Notes under the pieces: generated by a model
Database searches by the model: none
Told to the model about the DNA's origin: nothing
What the model saw: only the letters and a program-made list of their open reading frames with translations
Source of the DNA: Candidatus Iainarchaeum sp.
Lineage (GTDB): Archaea; Iainarchaeota; Iainarchaeia; Iainarchaeales; DTGL01
DNA length: 26,940 nucleotides
Direction: 5' to 3'
NCBI GenBank assembly: GCA_017608575.1
Contig: JAFCFP010000009.1
Span: forward strand, 1-26,940
Translations under genes and position numbers: made by a program
Shown here: one piece after another, positions 14,748-23,172 of the stretch
How positions within the stretch are numbered: position 1 is the stretch's first letter
How the letters are laid out: every line of letters begins with the position of its first letter

Positions 14748-16964
14748 ATGGATAAGCCAAAGCACTCAATGGAAAAAATCCTTTCTTTTGCCAAAAATTT
14801 CAAGATTGGAAAAAAAGAATTGTTTTTTTTGTTTCTTGTGTTTTTGCTGGGTTTTGGAATTCGAGCTCAAAACATTCAACCAAATTACGAGTACTTTTTT
14901 GGCTTTGATTCATACTATCACGCAAGAATGACTTCTTATGTGATTCAAAATGGCGACATTCCTGCAAAGGACCCACTGGCTTACTATCAATTGGGTTATT
15001 CGGATTTGCCTTCAACGGGTTCTTTCTTTTGGTATTTTTGTGCTTTGATTTACAAAATTGGAACGCTTGGAGCGCCATACAATAAAGAAACATGGATTTT
15101 TTTCGTCAAGGTTTTGCCGGCTTTGTTTGGAGCATTGACAGCTGTTGCAATGTATTTTTTTGGAAAAGAGCTTTATGGAAAAAAAGCAGGGTATGCAACA
15201 GCAATAATTGCAGCAGTAGTGCCAAGCTTTGTTTACAGGACAATGGCTGGATTCTTTGAAGAGGACTCTCTGGGTTTTTTGTGGATGGCTATTGGTTTTG
15301 TGTTTTTCCTGCGGGCATTAAAGGAATTCAAATTTAGCATCAAATCTTTGTTGAATGCCTTTCTTGCTGGAACCTTTTTTGGAATAATGGCTTTCACTTG
15401 GGGTTTTTATTTGATTGTGCCAGTGGTAATTGCTTTTTCGTTTCCCTTCATATTATTGAATTTGTGGGGTAAAAAAGAGCCAAAGGAAGTGCTTGCTTTT
15501 TTGGGAAACTTTGCAGTAACTGCAATAATCTTTTCCATTTTCACTTATTTTAAAGACGGCATGGACTGGCTTTACAAGGGTTCTGCTTATATAATAAATT
15601 CAATGCCTTTTAATTTTGGAACCAGCAACATTACAGCGATGGGAATTGCAATTATTGCGATTTTTGCCCTTTTAATATTTGGAATTTTTCTTTTCCTCTT
15701 GTTTTCCAGCAAAAAACAAAAACATTCAAAGAAAAGCAACATTTTCAGGTTTGTTTCAACTTGCCTGCTTTATGTTGCATTGTTTTTGCTTATTATTGCA
15801 TTAATTGACCCACAGTTCACAAACCCTGCAACAGGCAAAAAGGAGGGAATTTTTACTTCAAAATTCAAAGGTCAAGGCGTTTTGGGTTCAACTATTGGCG
15901 AAGAAAGCCTGGGTCACCCGACTTTTGGCTATAAATACAATGCCCTTATAATTTTTCCAATCATTGTGCTTATTGCAATGCCTTTATGGCTTTATTACAG
16001 CAAAAAGGATTTTTTCGGACCACTGCTTTTCTGGTGGGTTTGGATTACACTGGTAATGGCTTGGTATAAATTGAAATTCACTTATGTGTTTGGATTGCCG
16101 ATTGCTCTTTCAGCTGGATTTGTTTCAATGGCTGTATTCTATTATTTCCGTGACAAAAAACTGCTTGAAACAAAAATTGTAATAGTTGCCCTTGCATTCC
16201 TTTTACTCACTGGCATTGGAGCTGGTTCTTATTTTGTAACAAAAAGACCGCCAAGCATTGAAACCAATCCTGACTGGAAAAATGCAATGCACTGGCTCAA
16301 AGACAACACGCCTGAAAATGCAAAGCTTTTCAATTGGTGGAGTTATGGTCACTGGCTTGCATTTGTTTCAGAGCGACAGGTTTCAGTTGACAACAGGAAC
16401 TGGAGCCTTAAAAGCGATTCGGATTATGCAAGATTTATTATTTCCAATGACTTGAACGAAGCATTATCAATAATAAAAAGCTACCATTCAGATTACGTTG
16501 TAATTGAAGCCTCTGATCTTGGAGGGCAAGCGGCAATGCTTATTTATGCAAGACTGAATCCGCATTACAGTCCAGTTGTACCGGAAAACAGGTCTTATTT
16601 TTTCACCCTTGACTTTGGGCGTGGATTGCAGTTTGTGCCCGGCTTTTTGCAATTGCCTTGCAATAAAACCGGAAAGAATTACAATTGTCAGGGATTGCGG
16701 TTTAGTGAAGAACAAATGCGTTCCTTTCAAACAGGCTGGCATGCTGAACCTAATTTTACGCTTGACAGCGATGATGTTGCTATAATATATGCTTCGCCTG
16801 ATTTTTCGCATTTATGGGTTTTTTCTCCCGGTTCAAATAATTCAATGATTGCAAGGCTTTGGATGAATGATCCAAAAGTATTGGAATATTTTGAACCAGT
16901 TTACGGCAATAAAACCGTTAAGATTTTTAAAGTAAAGGAGAGCGTTTTCGAATCAAAGGGATAA
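14748..16964 (+). CDS. aglB: AglB/STT3 oligosaccharyltransferase with altered WWDYG motif
   Basis: The membrane enzyme that transfers a lipid-linked glycan to Asn in N-X-S/T sequons on the outer face of the membrane. In 738 residues it has a multi-pass N-terminal domain and a soluble C-terminal domain. Catalytic features: the first-loop acidic motif GFDSYYHAR (D54), the second acidic cluster FFEEDSLG (E171-D173), a TIGE segment matching the flexible-loop TIXE motif, and the sequon-binding motif WWSYG (530-534), where family members have WWDYG. The start is ATG 14748 (GTG 14739 also possible). It is followed 3 nt later by the ALG7-like gene. With the following three genes it forms a glycan initiation-and-transfer operon. 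Confidence 0.92.
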   Translation: MDKPKHSMEKILSFAKNFKIGKKELFFLFLVFLLGFGIRAQNIQPNYEYFFGFDSYYHARMTSYVIQNGDIPAKDPLAYYQLGYSDLPSTGSFFWYFCALIYKIGTLGAPYNKETWIFFVKVLPALFGALTAVAMYFFGKELYGKKAGYATAIIAAVVPSFVYRTMAGFFEEDSLGFLWMAIGFVFFLRALKEFKFSIKSLLNAFLAGTFFGIMAFTWGFYLIVPVVIAFSFPFILLNLWGKKEPKEVLAFLGNFAVTAIIFSIFTYFKDGMDWLYKGSAYIINSMPFNFGTSNITAMGIAIIAIFALLIFGIFLFLLFSSKKQKHSKKSNIFRFVSTCLLYVALFLLIIALIDPQFTNPATGKKEGIFTSKFKGQGVLGSTIGEESLGHPTFGYKYNALIIFPIIVLIAMPLWLYYSKKDFFGPLLFWWVWITLVMAWYKLKFTYVFGLPIALSAGFVSMAVFYYFRDKKLLETKIVIVALAFLLLTGIGAGSYFVTKRPPSIETNPDWKNAMHWLKDNTPENAKLFNWWSYGHWLAFVSERQVSVDNRNWSLKSDSDYARFIISNDLNEALSIIKSYHSDYVVIEASDLGGQAAMLIYARLNPHYSPVVPENRSYFFTLDFGRGLQFVPGFLQLPCNKTGKNYNCQGLRFSEEQMRSFQTGWHAEPNFTLDSDDVAIIYASPDFSHLWVFSPGSNNSMIARLWMNDPKVLEYFEPVYGNKTVKIFKVKESVFESKG

Positions 16965-16967
16965 AAA

Positions 16968-17999
16968 ATGCTCGTTTTTGTAGCGCTTTTGATTTTTATT
17001 GCTTCCTTTATTTTGACTTTTTTAATTGTGCCATTTATTGCGGATAGAATGAAGCAACGAGGTCTTGTCAGTATTGATTTGAACAAGTATGACAAGAGAA
17101 AAATTCCCGAAATGGGTGGCATTGGATTATGGTTTGGTTTTTCTTTCAGTGTAATGCTTGCAATTTTTGTTTTCTCTTACTTGCACTGGATTGAATTAAA
17201 CCTCACAGTGCTTTTGGCTGGCTTGACTACAATGATTATTGTGGGTTTTTTGGGATTGGTTGATGACTTAATTGGCTGGAAGAATGGCTTGAAGCAATGG
17301 CAGCATGCATTGATTCCTATTTTTGCAGCGCTTCCATTAATGGCAATAAAAATTGACAATCCCCCAATAATGCTGCCCTTGCTTGGCAGACTACCAGTGC
17401 AATTTTTTATTCCATTGATTGGCAGTGTTAGCTTTGGTGTTTTTTACTCGCTTGTATTAGTGCCAGTTGGCGTAACAGGTGCAAGCAATGCAACAAACAT
17501 GCTGGCTGGTTTTAATGGACTGGAAGCAGGGCTTGGGGCATTGATTGTTGCAACAATGCTTTCAATTCTGTTTTTAACCGGCAACAGCGAAGGAATAATT
17601 ATTGCTTCTGCGCTTTTAGGCGCATTGATTGCTTTTTTATGGTTTAACTGGTTTCCTGCAAGGGTTTTTGGTGGAGACACGCTTACATTAATGACTGGTG
17701 CTGGAATTGCAACAATTTCAATAATTGGAAATATTGAAAAAATCGGTGTAATGTTAATGTTTCTTTACTTTGTTGAATTGGTGTTTAAAGCAAAAAGCAG
17801 GTTTAAGGCTGAATGCTTTGGCATTCCAACAAAAAGCGGTACTTTAAAACCGCGCCCTGAAGGTGGTTCGCTTACGCATTGGATAATGCGGCGCGGTTCT
17901 TTCACCGAAAAACAGGTTGTATTAATTATTCTTTCAATGCAGGCAATTGTTTGCATTAGCGTTTTTTCTCTTTCGTTTTTTAAAATGATTATTATTTGA
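16968..17999 (+). CDS. ALG7/DPAGT1-like UDP-GlcNAc:polyprenyl-P GlcNAc-1-P transferase
   Basis: A 343-residue polytopic enzyme of the glycosyltransferase 4 (polyprenyl-phosphate sugar-1-phosphate transferase) superfamily. It would start the lipid-linked oligosaccharide by moving a HexNAc-1-phosphate onto polyprenyl phosphate. Visible are the acidic pair LGLVDDLIGW (D99, D100), NATNMLAGFNGLEAG (174-188) and FNWFPARVFGGDTLT (226-240), which resemble eukaryotic ALG7/DPAGT1 more than bacterial MraY or WecA. About ten membrane segments are present. Its place directly after aglB and before the ALG14/ALG13 pair supports the role; the exact sugar is inferred. Confidence 0.9.
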   Translation: MLVFVALLIFIASFILTFLIVPFIADRMKQRGLVSIDLNKYDKRKIPEMGGIGLWFGFSFSVMLAIFVFSYLHWIELNLTVLLAGLTTMIIVGFLGLVDDLIGWKNGLKQWQHALIPIFAALPLMAIKIDNPPIMLPLLGRLPVQFFIPLIGSVSFGVFYSLVLVPVGVTGASNATNMLAGFNGLEAGLGALIVATMLSILFLTGNSEGIIIASALLGALIAFLWFNWFPARVFGGDTLTLMTGAGIATISIIGNIEKIGVMLMFLYFVELVFKAKSRFKAECFGIPTKSGTLKPRPEGGSLTHWIMRRGSFTEKQVVLIILSMQAIVCISVFSLSFFKMIII

Positions 18000-18012
18000 A
18001 GGTGTTTTTTTG
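17999..18012 (+). promoter_or_regulatory. Ribosome-binding site AAGGTG-T5-TTG of the ALG14-like gene
   Basis: AAGGTG overlapping the end of the previous gene, five T, then TTG: third copy of the layout seen before pyrE and iscU. Confidence 0.65.
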
Positions 18013-18456
18013 AAGGTGTGCCTTACTTGTTCTGCTGGCGGGCATTTGACCGAATTACTGCAATTGGAAAACGCTTGGAAAAAGCATGAGCATTTCTGGG
18101 TTTCAGACAATAGAGCGAATGCAATTGAGTTAGGCAAAAGAGTGAAAATGTATTATGTTGTTGTGCCTCGAAGAAACCCATTAAAGCTTTTGGTGAATTT
18201 TTTTCAGGCTTTTTGGATTTTTTTAAAGGAAAAACCCGATGTACTTATTAGCACTGGCGCTGATGTTTCAATTCCATTGCTTTTGATTTCCAAGTTGTTT
18301 TTTAAAAAAATTGTATTCATTGAATCCTTTTGCAGGGTTAAATCGCCTTCACTGAGTGGAAAAATAATGTATCCATTGGCTGACTTGTTTTTGGTTCAAT
18401 GGCCTGAGAACTTGGAATTTTTTCCAAAAGCAGAGTTTGCTGGAAGCGTGTTTTAA
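18010..18456 (+). CDS. ALG14-like glycosyltransferase subunit (TTG start)
   Basis: A 148-residue homologue of ALG14 (bacterial PssD/EpsE-type), the membrane-anchoring half of a two-subunit GT-B glycosyltransferase that adds the second sugar to the lipid-linked glycan. The N-terminal CSAGGHLTELLQL loop is diagnostic, and DVLISTGADVSIPLLL and FIESFCRVKSPSLSGKIMYPLADLF follow the family pattern. It shares one base (TAATG) with the ALG13-like gene, matching the usual adjacent pair. In eukaryotes the pair transfers GlcNAc; bacterial pairs use other sugars, so the sugar is not certain. TTG 18010 is supported by the upstream AAGGTG. Confidence 0.9.
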   Translation: MKVCLTCSAGGHLTELLQLENAWKKHEHFWVSDNRANAIELGKRVKMYYVVVPRRNPLKLLVNFFQAFWIFLKEKPDVLISTGADVSIPLLLISKLFFKKIVFIESFCRVKSPSLSGKIMYPLADLFLVQWPENLEFFPKAEFAGSVF

Positions 18457-18944
18457 TGAAGCCAAAAATTTTTGTATCGGTTGGAACGCATCCACAGCCT
18501 TTTGACAGATTGTTAAAGGCATTGGATGAATTGCTTGGATCAGGCAAAATAAAAGCAGAGGTTTTTGCCCAAAGTGGTTCAAGCACTTTCAAGCCAAAGC
18601 ATTTTAAGGCAAAGCCGTTTCTTTCACAAAAAGAATATGATGAATGGATGCATAATGCAAGCGTTGTGGTGGCGCATGGCGGCGCTGGCACAATAATTAA
18701 TGCATTGCTTTTGGGAAAACCAGTGGTTGTTGTTCCGAGGCTCAAGCGCTTTGGAGAGCACACAAACGACCACCAACTGGATTTGGCGAAAGCATTAGCT
18801 AAAAGAAAAAAAGCCCTTTATGTGAAGGACATTTCAAAATTGGATAGCGTAATAAAAGAGGCATTTAATTTCAAGCCCGCAAGCGGTTCTGACAGAAAAA
18901 AACTTGAAAAAAGAATCAGTGATTTTTTGCTTTCCCTTCAATGA
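18456..18944 (+). CDS. ALG13-like glycosyltransferase catalytic subunit
   Basis: A 162-residue homologue of ALG13 (PssE/EpsF-type), the soluble UDP-sugar-binding half that works with ALG14. The N terminus KIFVSVGTHPQPFDRLL and the nucleotide-sugar site VVAHGGAGTIINALLLGKP (about 71-89), followed by VVVPRLKRFGEHTNDHQLDLA, are characteristic. With ALG14 it would extend HexNAc-PP-polyprenol. Its start shares an A with the ALG14 stop; its 3' end overlaps the convergent GT4 gene by 29 bases. Confidence 0.92.
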   Translation: MKPKIFVSVGTHPQPFDRLLKALDELLGSGKIKAEVFAQSGSSTFKPKHFKAKPFLSQKEYDEWMHNASVVVAHGGAGTIINALLLGKPVVVVPRLKRFGEHTNDHQLDLAKALAKRKKALYVKDISKLDSVIKEAFNFKPASGSDRKKLEKRISDFLLSLQ

Positions 18945-20070
18945 GTTCATTGTAGGCTTTTTCAAATTCTGTTGCAATTTTTTCAATTGAATATTTTTTT
19001 ACTGCAAGAGCGCGGGCTTTTTGTGCTTTTTTCTTTCTCAGTTTTGGGTTTTTGATTAATTTGAGTACGGCTTTTTCAATTGCTTTTGCGCTGAAAGGTT
19101 TTACCAGCAGAGCTGAATCTTCCACTACATTTTTTATTTCACCTATGTTTGTGGCAACAATTGCATTACCACAAGCCATTGAGTCAAGCAATGACATGCT
19201 GGCTGTTGCCTCGAATGTGAATGAATGCACCATTATTTCCGCGCTGTTGTAGACTCGTGGAGTTTTTTCATACGCTACGTTATCCAAAAAGAAAACATTT
19301 TTTTGCAGTTTCAGTTTTTGTACGAGTGCTTTTAATTGCTTTTTGCCTGGACCGTTTCCAAATACCAAGTAATTGAATTCAGGGTGTTTTTTTATTATTC
19401 CTTTCATTGCTTTTATTATTAATTCAATGCCTTTTGTGTTTGTTGAATGTAATGGTTTTAGGGAGATTATTAAATGCTTGCCGTATTTTTCAATGAGTTC
19501 TTTTGCTGGTTTTTGGGGGGAAAATTTTTTTGTGTCAACGCCGTTGGGAATCATTTTGATTTTTTCAAGCGGAATGCCCCATTTTTTTAAATAATTGTCA
19601 ATGTTGTATTGGCTCATTGAAACAAGCAGGTCAAAATCTGTGTGTTTCAAAAAAAGCCTGTTTAAATGGAACAAAAGGAAAGTGTTAATGCTTTCGCTTT
19701 TTTGGCTTAAGTATTCAATGCCGACTAACAATGGCACTCCAAGTGAGTGTTTTATTTTTTTTCCAATCAATGCAGGAAACACATCGTTTTGTGCGTGCAC
19801 TATGTCTGGCTTGAATTCTTTGGCGAGTTTTACCGCTTTTGCTGCATTTAACACGTATTCAAATTTGTGCAATGCGTGGTGTCCAAGGATTGGACTGAAA
19901 TGAATTTTGAGCCCTTTTGGGTTTTTTTTTGGAATCCTGCCCTGTGGTGCAAACACGAGTATTTCATGACCTCTTTTCAGCAATTCGTTGAGCAAATTAG
20001 CGCAATAAATTTCTCCACCGCCGCCTTTTGGTTCAAGGTTGAATGTGTGCGTTATGTAAAAAATTTTCAT
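18916..20070 (-). CDS. GT4-family glycosyltransferase
   Basis: A 384-residue GT-B retaining glycosyltransferase, probably cytosolic, adding a sugar from a nucleotide donor to the lipid-linked glycan. Seen: the Gly-rich loop KGGGGEIYC (15-23), IPNGVDTKKFSP (174-185), LKPLHSTNTKGIELIIKA (204-221), LVFGNGPGKKQL, and the donor-binding FEATASMSLLDSMACG (286-301). In that last block D296 stands for the usual second Glu of EX7E and the first Glu is shifted by one residue (E287). It is transcribed opposite to the rest of the glycosylation locus, with its promoter shared with rmlC. The sugar is unknown. Confidence 0.88.
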   Translation of the reverse strand: MKIFYITHTFNLEPKGGGGEIYCANLLNELLKRGHEILVFAPQGRIPKKNPKGLKIHFSPILGHHALHKFEYVLNAAKAVKLAKEFKPDIVHAQNDVFPALIGKKIKHSLGVPLLVGIEYLSQKSESINTFLLFHLNRLFLKHTDFDLLVSMSQYNIDNYLKKWGIPLEKIKMIPNGVDTKKFSPQKPAKELIEKYGKHLIISLKPLHSTNTKGIELIIKAMKGIIKKHPEFNYLVFGNGPGKKQLKALVQKLKLQKNVFFLDNVAYEKTPRVYNSAEIMVHSFTFEATASMSLLDSMACGNAIVATNIGEIKNVVEDSALLVKPFSAKAIEKAVLKLIKNPKLRKKKAQKARALAVKKYSIEKIATEFEKAYNELIEGKAKNH

Positions 20071-20095
20071 AATTCAAAAATTGAACCAAACCTTT

Positions 20096-20110
20096 TTTAA
20101 ACAATATAAA
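20096..20110. promoter_or_regulatory. Divergent TATA boxes for GT4 gene (-) and rmlC (+)
   Basis: TTTAAA at 20096-20101 on + (about 44 nt before rmlC ATG) and TTTATATT on - at 20103-20110 (about 37 nt before the GT4 ATG) sit back to back, so the two promoters may compete. Confidence 0.45.
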
Positions 20111-20142
20111 ACACAATTTAATAGCTTTTTTTGGGTGAGGGC

Positions 20143-20610
20143 ATGGATTTGATTGAAGGAGTCAGAGTAAAGCAATTGAAACGCATTAAAGACAAGCGAG
20201 GTTTTTTAATGGAAATAATGAGAAAGGACTGGCCTGAATTCAAGGAATTTGGACAAGTGTATTTGACTTGCTGCAAACCACAATGGGTTAAAGCGTGGCA
20301 TTTTCACAGAAAGCAAACTGACTCGCTTGTAGTAGTAAAAGGAAAAGCAAAAATTGTATTGTTTGATTCAAGAAAAGATTCGCCAACGCATGGAAAAATA
20401 AATGAATTCATTGTTTCAGAGAACAACCCGGTGTTGATTCAAGTGCCGCCACTGGTAATGCATGGCTTTACTGCATTAGGCAAAGAGGAAACATATATTG
20501 TGAATGTTCCCAACAGGCTTTATAATTATTCCAATCCGGATGAATTGCGCGAGCCATTTGATTCAGGCAAAGTGCCCTATAATTGGGGCAAAGTGAAAGG
20601 CGGTGGCTGA
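20143..20610 (+). CDS. rmlC: RmlC-like dTDP-4-dehydrorhamnose 3,5-epimerase
   Basis: A 155-residue cupin of the RmlC family. Family members epimerise C3 and C5 of dTDP-4-keto-6-deoxyglucose, the third step to dTDP-L-rhamnose. KDKRGFLMEIMR (16-27), the active-site WHFHRKQTD (52-60), the PPLVMHGF block and the C-terminal YNWG segment are visible. The WHFH sequence differs from the RGLHYQ of classical RmlC, a variant seen in shorter archaeal and bacterial relatives, so a related 3-epimerase is possible. Context with rmlB, rmlD and rmlA supports RmlC. GGTG lies five bases before ATG 20143, preferred over TTG 20131. Confidence 0.85.
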   Translation: MDLIEGVRVKQLKRIKDKRGFLMEIMRKDWPEFKEFGQVYLTCCKPQWVKAWHFHRKQTDSLVVVKGKAKIVLFDSRKDSPTHGKINEFIVSENNPVLIQVPPLVMHGFTALGKEETYIVNVPNRLYNYSNPDELREPFDSGKVPYNWGKVKGGG

Positions 20611-21573
20611 ATGGCTTATGATAGAATTCTTGTAACAGGCGGCTGCGGTTTTATTGGAAGCAATTTTATTCGCTTTATGCTTGAAAAGTATTCTGGCTTG
20701 AAAATAACAAACCTTGACAAGCTTTCATATGCTGGCAGAAAAGAGAATTTGCGGGACATTGAAAGAAACAGGCGTTATAATTTTGTTAAAGGAGATATTT
20801 GCAGTAGGCGGTTGTTGAAGAAATGGGTTCCATTGAATGACATTGTTATTAATTTTGCCGCTGAATCCCATGTTGACCGCTCTATTGTGGATTCATCGCC
20901 TTTCATTCATTCAAATGTTTTGGGAGTGCAACGCTTGCTGGACGAATGCATGCGTTCTGGAACAGAGTTTATCCAGATTTCCACTGATGAAGTGTATGGC
21001 AGTATTTCGCGGGGGTCATTCAAAGAGGATGCAAAACTTAATCCCTCTTCGCCTTATTCTGCTTCAAAGGCAGCAGCTGAACTGTTATGCAATGCTTTTT
21101 ATGTAACGCATGATTTGCCTGTTTCAATTACGCGTTCGTCCAATAATTTTGGTCCATTTCAGTTCCCTGAAAAATTTATTCCAGTGGTAATACTGAATGC
21201 CAAGAGAAACCAAAAAGTGCCAATTTATGGAAACGGCAAAAACATGAGGGACTGGCTTTATGTGTTGGATAATTGCGAAGCAATTGATGTAGTGCTCAGG
21301 AAAGGCAACAGGAAATGTGGTATTTACAATATTGGTATGGGCACTGAGAAAAGAAACATTGACTTGGCGAAAGCAATCCTCAGAATTATGGGCAAGCCAT
21401 TGTCGTTGATTAAATTCGTTGAAGACAGAAAAGGGCATGACTGGAGGTATTCAATTGATTCAACCAAAATAAGAAAGCTTGGCTGGAAGCCAAGGCATTC
21501 CTTTGATTCTGCTTTAAGGGAAACAGTTAACTGGTATCTTTCAAATGAATGGTGGTGGAAAAAACTTGTCTGA
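20611..21573 (+). CDS. rmlB: dTDP-glucose 4,6-dehydratase
   Basis: An extended short-chain dehydrogenase that converts dTDP-glucose to dTDP-4-keto-6-deoxyglucose using bound NAD. In 320 residues: Rossmann motif TGGCGFIGSN (9-18), the STDEVYG active-site triad segment with D126 and E127, YSASK (Y149, K153), RSSNNFGPFQFPEKFIP typical of RmlB, and GHDWRYSID. The ATG follows the rmlC stop with no gap, and the 3' end overlaps rmlD. It is the second gene of the C-B-D-A rhamnose cassette. Confidence 0.95.
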   Translation: MAYDRILVTGGCGFIGSNFIRFMLEKYSGLKITNLDKLSYAGRKENLRDIERNRRYNFVKGDICSRRLLKKWVPLNDIVINFAAESHVDRSIVDSSPFIHSNVLGVQRLLDECMRSGTEFIQISTDEVYGSISRGSFKEDAKLNPSSPYSASKAAAELLCNAFYVTHDLPVSITRSSNNFGPFQFPEKFIPVVILNAKRNQKVPIYGNGKNMRDWLYVLDNCEAIDVVLRKGNRKCGIYNIGMGTEKRNIDLAKAILRIMGKPLSLIKFVEDRKGHDWRYSIDSTKIRKLGWKPRHSFDSALRETVNWYLSNEWWWKKLV

Positions 21574-22441
21574 CATATTGCTTGTTGGAAAGGGCTTTCT
21601 TGGCCAAAAAATTTATTCTCTTTACTGCAATGACTACAAAATAAAAACAGCCGGCATAACAGAGGGAAATGATTTTTTTTTAGACATTACCAATCCAGAG
21701 CAATGCCTTAAAGTGATAAGGAAAGCCAATCCCTTGGCAATAGTTCTCACTGCTTCTCTTTCGGGAGTGGATTACTGTGAAAAGCATTCAAGGGAAGCAT
21801 TCGCTGTCAACGCTGTTGGGCCAAAAAACATTGTTAATGCTGTGAGGGAATTCAATCCAGCAATAAAACTTGTTTTTTTTTCCACTGACTATGTGTTTGA
21901 CGGCCAAAAAGGAAACTATGACGAGAATGACATGCCGAACCCGCTTGGAGTTTATGCTAAATCAAAATTAAAAGGCGAACGCGAGTCAATGAAAGCAGAT
22001 GATTTTTTAATCCTAAGGCTTTCAACGCTTTATGGTTTTAATTCCCCAAAAGACAAGCAGACTTTTACGAGAATGATTATTGAAAATCTTTCAATTGGAG
22101 AAAAAGTGTTTGCTTCAAAACAAATTACTTCGCCTACTTTTATTGATGACGCAGCAAAAGCAACAATTAAGCTCATTGAAAAAAAGGAATGCGGCATTTT
22201 TCATGTAGCTGGACCAAAGGCTTTTTCCAGAGGTGATTGGGCTCGCAAGGTTGCATGGGCTTTTGGATTAAATGAATCGCTCATTGAAGAGGTTGAATCA
22301 GTGCCAGGGCAAATTGCACCAAGGCCAAAAAACTCTTCACTCAATATTGGCAAATTGCTTGAGACAGGGATTAAAATGCATTCAAGCACTGAGTCATTGC
22401 TTTTAATGAAAGAACAAATGGAAAAGGAGGGAGTGATTTGA
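21566..22441 (+). CDS. rmlD: dTDP-4-dehydrorhamnose reductase (TTG start)
   Basis: The NAD(P)H-dependent reductase that makes dTDP-L-rhamnose from the RmlC product. In 291 residues: the nucleotide-binding VGKGFLGQ (7-14), FFSTDYVFDGQKGNYDE (104-120), YAKSK (Y130, K134) and SPTFIDDAAKA. TTG 21566 is preferred: the first residues MSDILLVGKG fit the family and GGTGGTGG lies upstream; an ATG at 21545 would extend the overlap with rmlB to 29 bases. The overlap from TTG is 8 bases. Confidence 0.92.
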   Translation: MSDILLVGKGFLGQKIYSLYCNDYKIKTAGITEGNDFFLDITNPEQCLKVIRKANPLAIVLTASLSGVDYCEKHSREAFAVNAVGPKNIVNAVREFNPAIKLVFFSTDYVFDGQKGNYDENDMPNPLGVYAKSKLKGERESMKADDFLILRLSTLYGFNSPKDKQTFTRMIIENLSIGEKVFASKQITSPTFIDDAAKATIKLIEKKECGIFHVAGPKAFSRGDWARKVAWAFGLNESLIEEVESVPGQIAPRPKNSSLNIGKLLETGIKMHSSTESLLLMKEQMEKEGVI

Positions 22442-23172
22442 AGGGAGTTATTCTTGCAGGTGGCACTGGTTCGCGGTTAATGCCTTTGACAAAGGTCACA
22501 AACAAGCATTTACTGCCTGTTTACAAAAAGCCAATGATTTATTATCCAATTGAAAAACTTGTTGAAATGGGTGTTAGTGAAATATTCCTTGTATGTGGAA
22601 AAGAGCACGTTGGAGACTTTGTTAAACTCCTTGGCTCTGGAAAGGAATTCGGTGTAAACTTTACTTATGAAATACAGGAAACAGCTTCAGGCATTGCTGA
22701 TGCTTTGCGTTTGGCTGAGGATTTTGTTGATGGAGAAAAATTTGCCGTTATTCTTGGAGACAACATTTTTGAGGACTCGTTTAAGGGAGAATTGGAAAAA
22801 TTCTGCAATGGAAAAGAAGAGGCAAGAATTTTTTTAAAAGAGGTTCCTGACGCGCACCGTTTTGGGGTTGCAGAGCTCAATGGTGACATTGTTTTGGGTA
22901 TTGAAGAAAAGCCGGCAAAACCAAAAAGTTCTTTTGCTGTTACCGGTCTTTACATGTATGATGGCAGCAAAGTGTTTGATGTAATTGCCGGCTTAAAGCC
23001 AAGCAAGCGCGGAGAATACGAAATAACAGATGTGAATAATTATTTTGCAAAAAAGGGCACTTTGAAGGCAACTTTTTTGAAAGGCTTTTGGAGTGATGCT
23101 GGAACTTTTGCTTCCTATTTTAGGGCTACAAGACTTTTAATGGAAAAAGACCAAAGTGATTGCAGTGCTTGA
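22438..23172 (+). CDS. rmlA: Glucose-1-phosphate thymidylyltransferase (TTG start)
   Basis: A nucleotidyltransferase that joins dTTP and glucose 1-phosphate to give dTDP-glucose, the entry step to dTDP-rhamnose. In 244 residues: the signature GGTGSRLMPLT (8-18), NKHLLPVYKKPMIYYPIEKL, ILGDNIF with the catalytic Asp, and FWSDAGTFASY. It is shorter than the roughly 290-residue RmlA of bacteria and lacks the C-terminal allosteric helices, as in short-form archaeal and UDP-glucose enzymes; dTDP specificity is inferred from context. TTG 22438 overlaps the rmlD stop (TTGA), with AGGAGG seven bases upstream. Confidence 0.92.
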   Translation: MKGVILAGGTGSRLMPLTKVTNKHLLPVYKKPMIYYPIEKLVEMGVSEIFLVCGKEHVGDFVKLLGSGKEFGVNFTYEIQETASGIADALRLAEDFVDGEKFAVILGDNIFEDSFKGELEKFCNGKEEARIFLKEVPDAHRFGVAELNGDIVLGIEEKPAKPKSSFAVTGLYMYDGSKVFDVIAGLKPSKRGEYEITDVNNYFAKKGTLKATFLKGFWSDAGTFASYFRATRLLMEKDQSDCSA

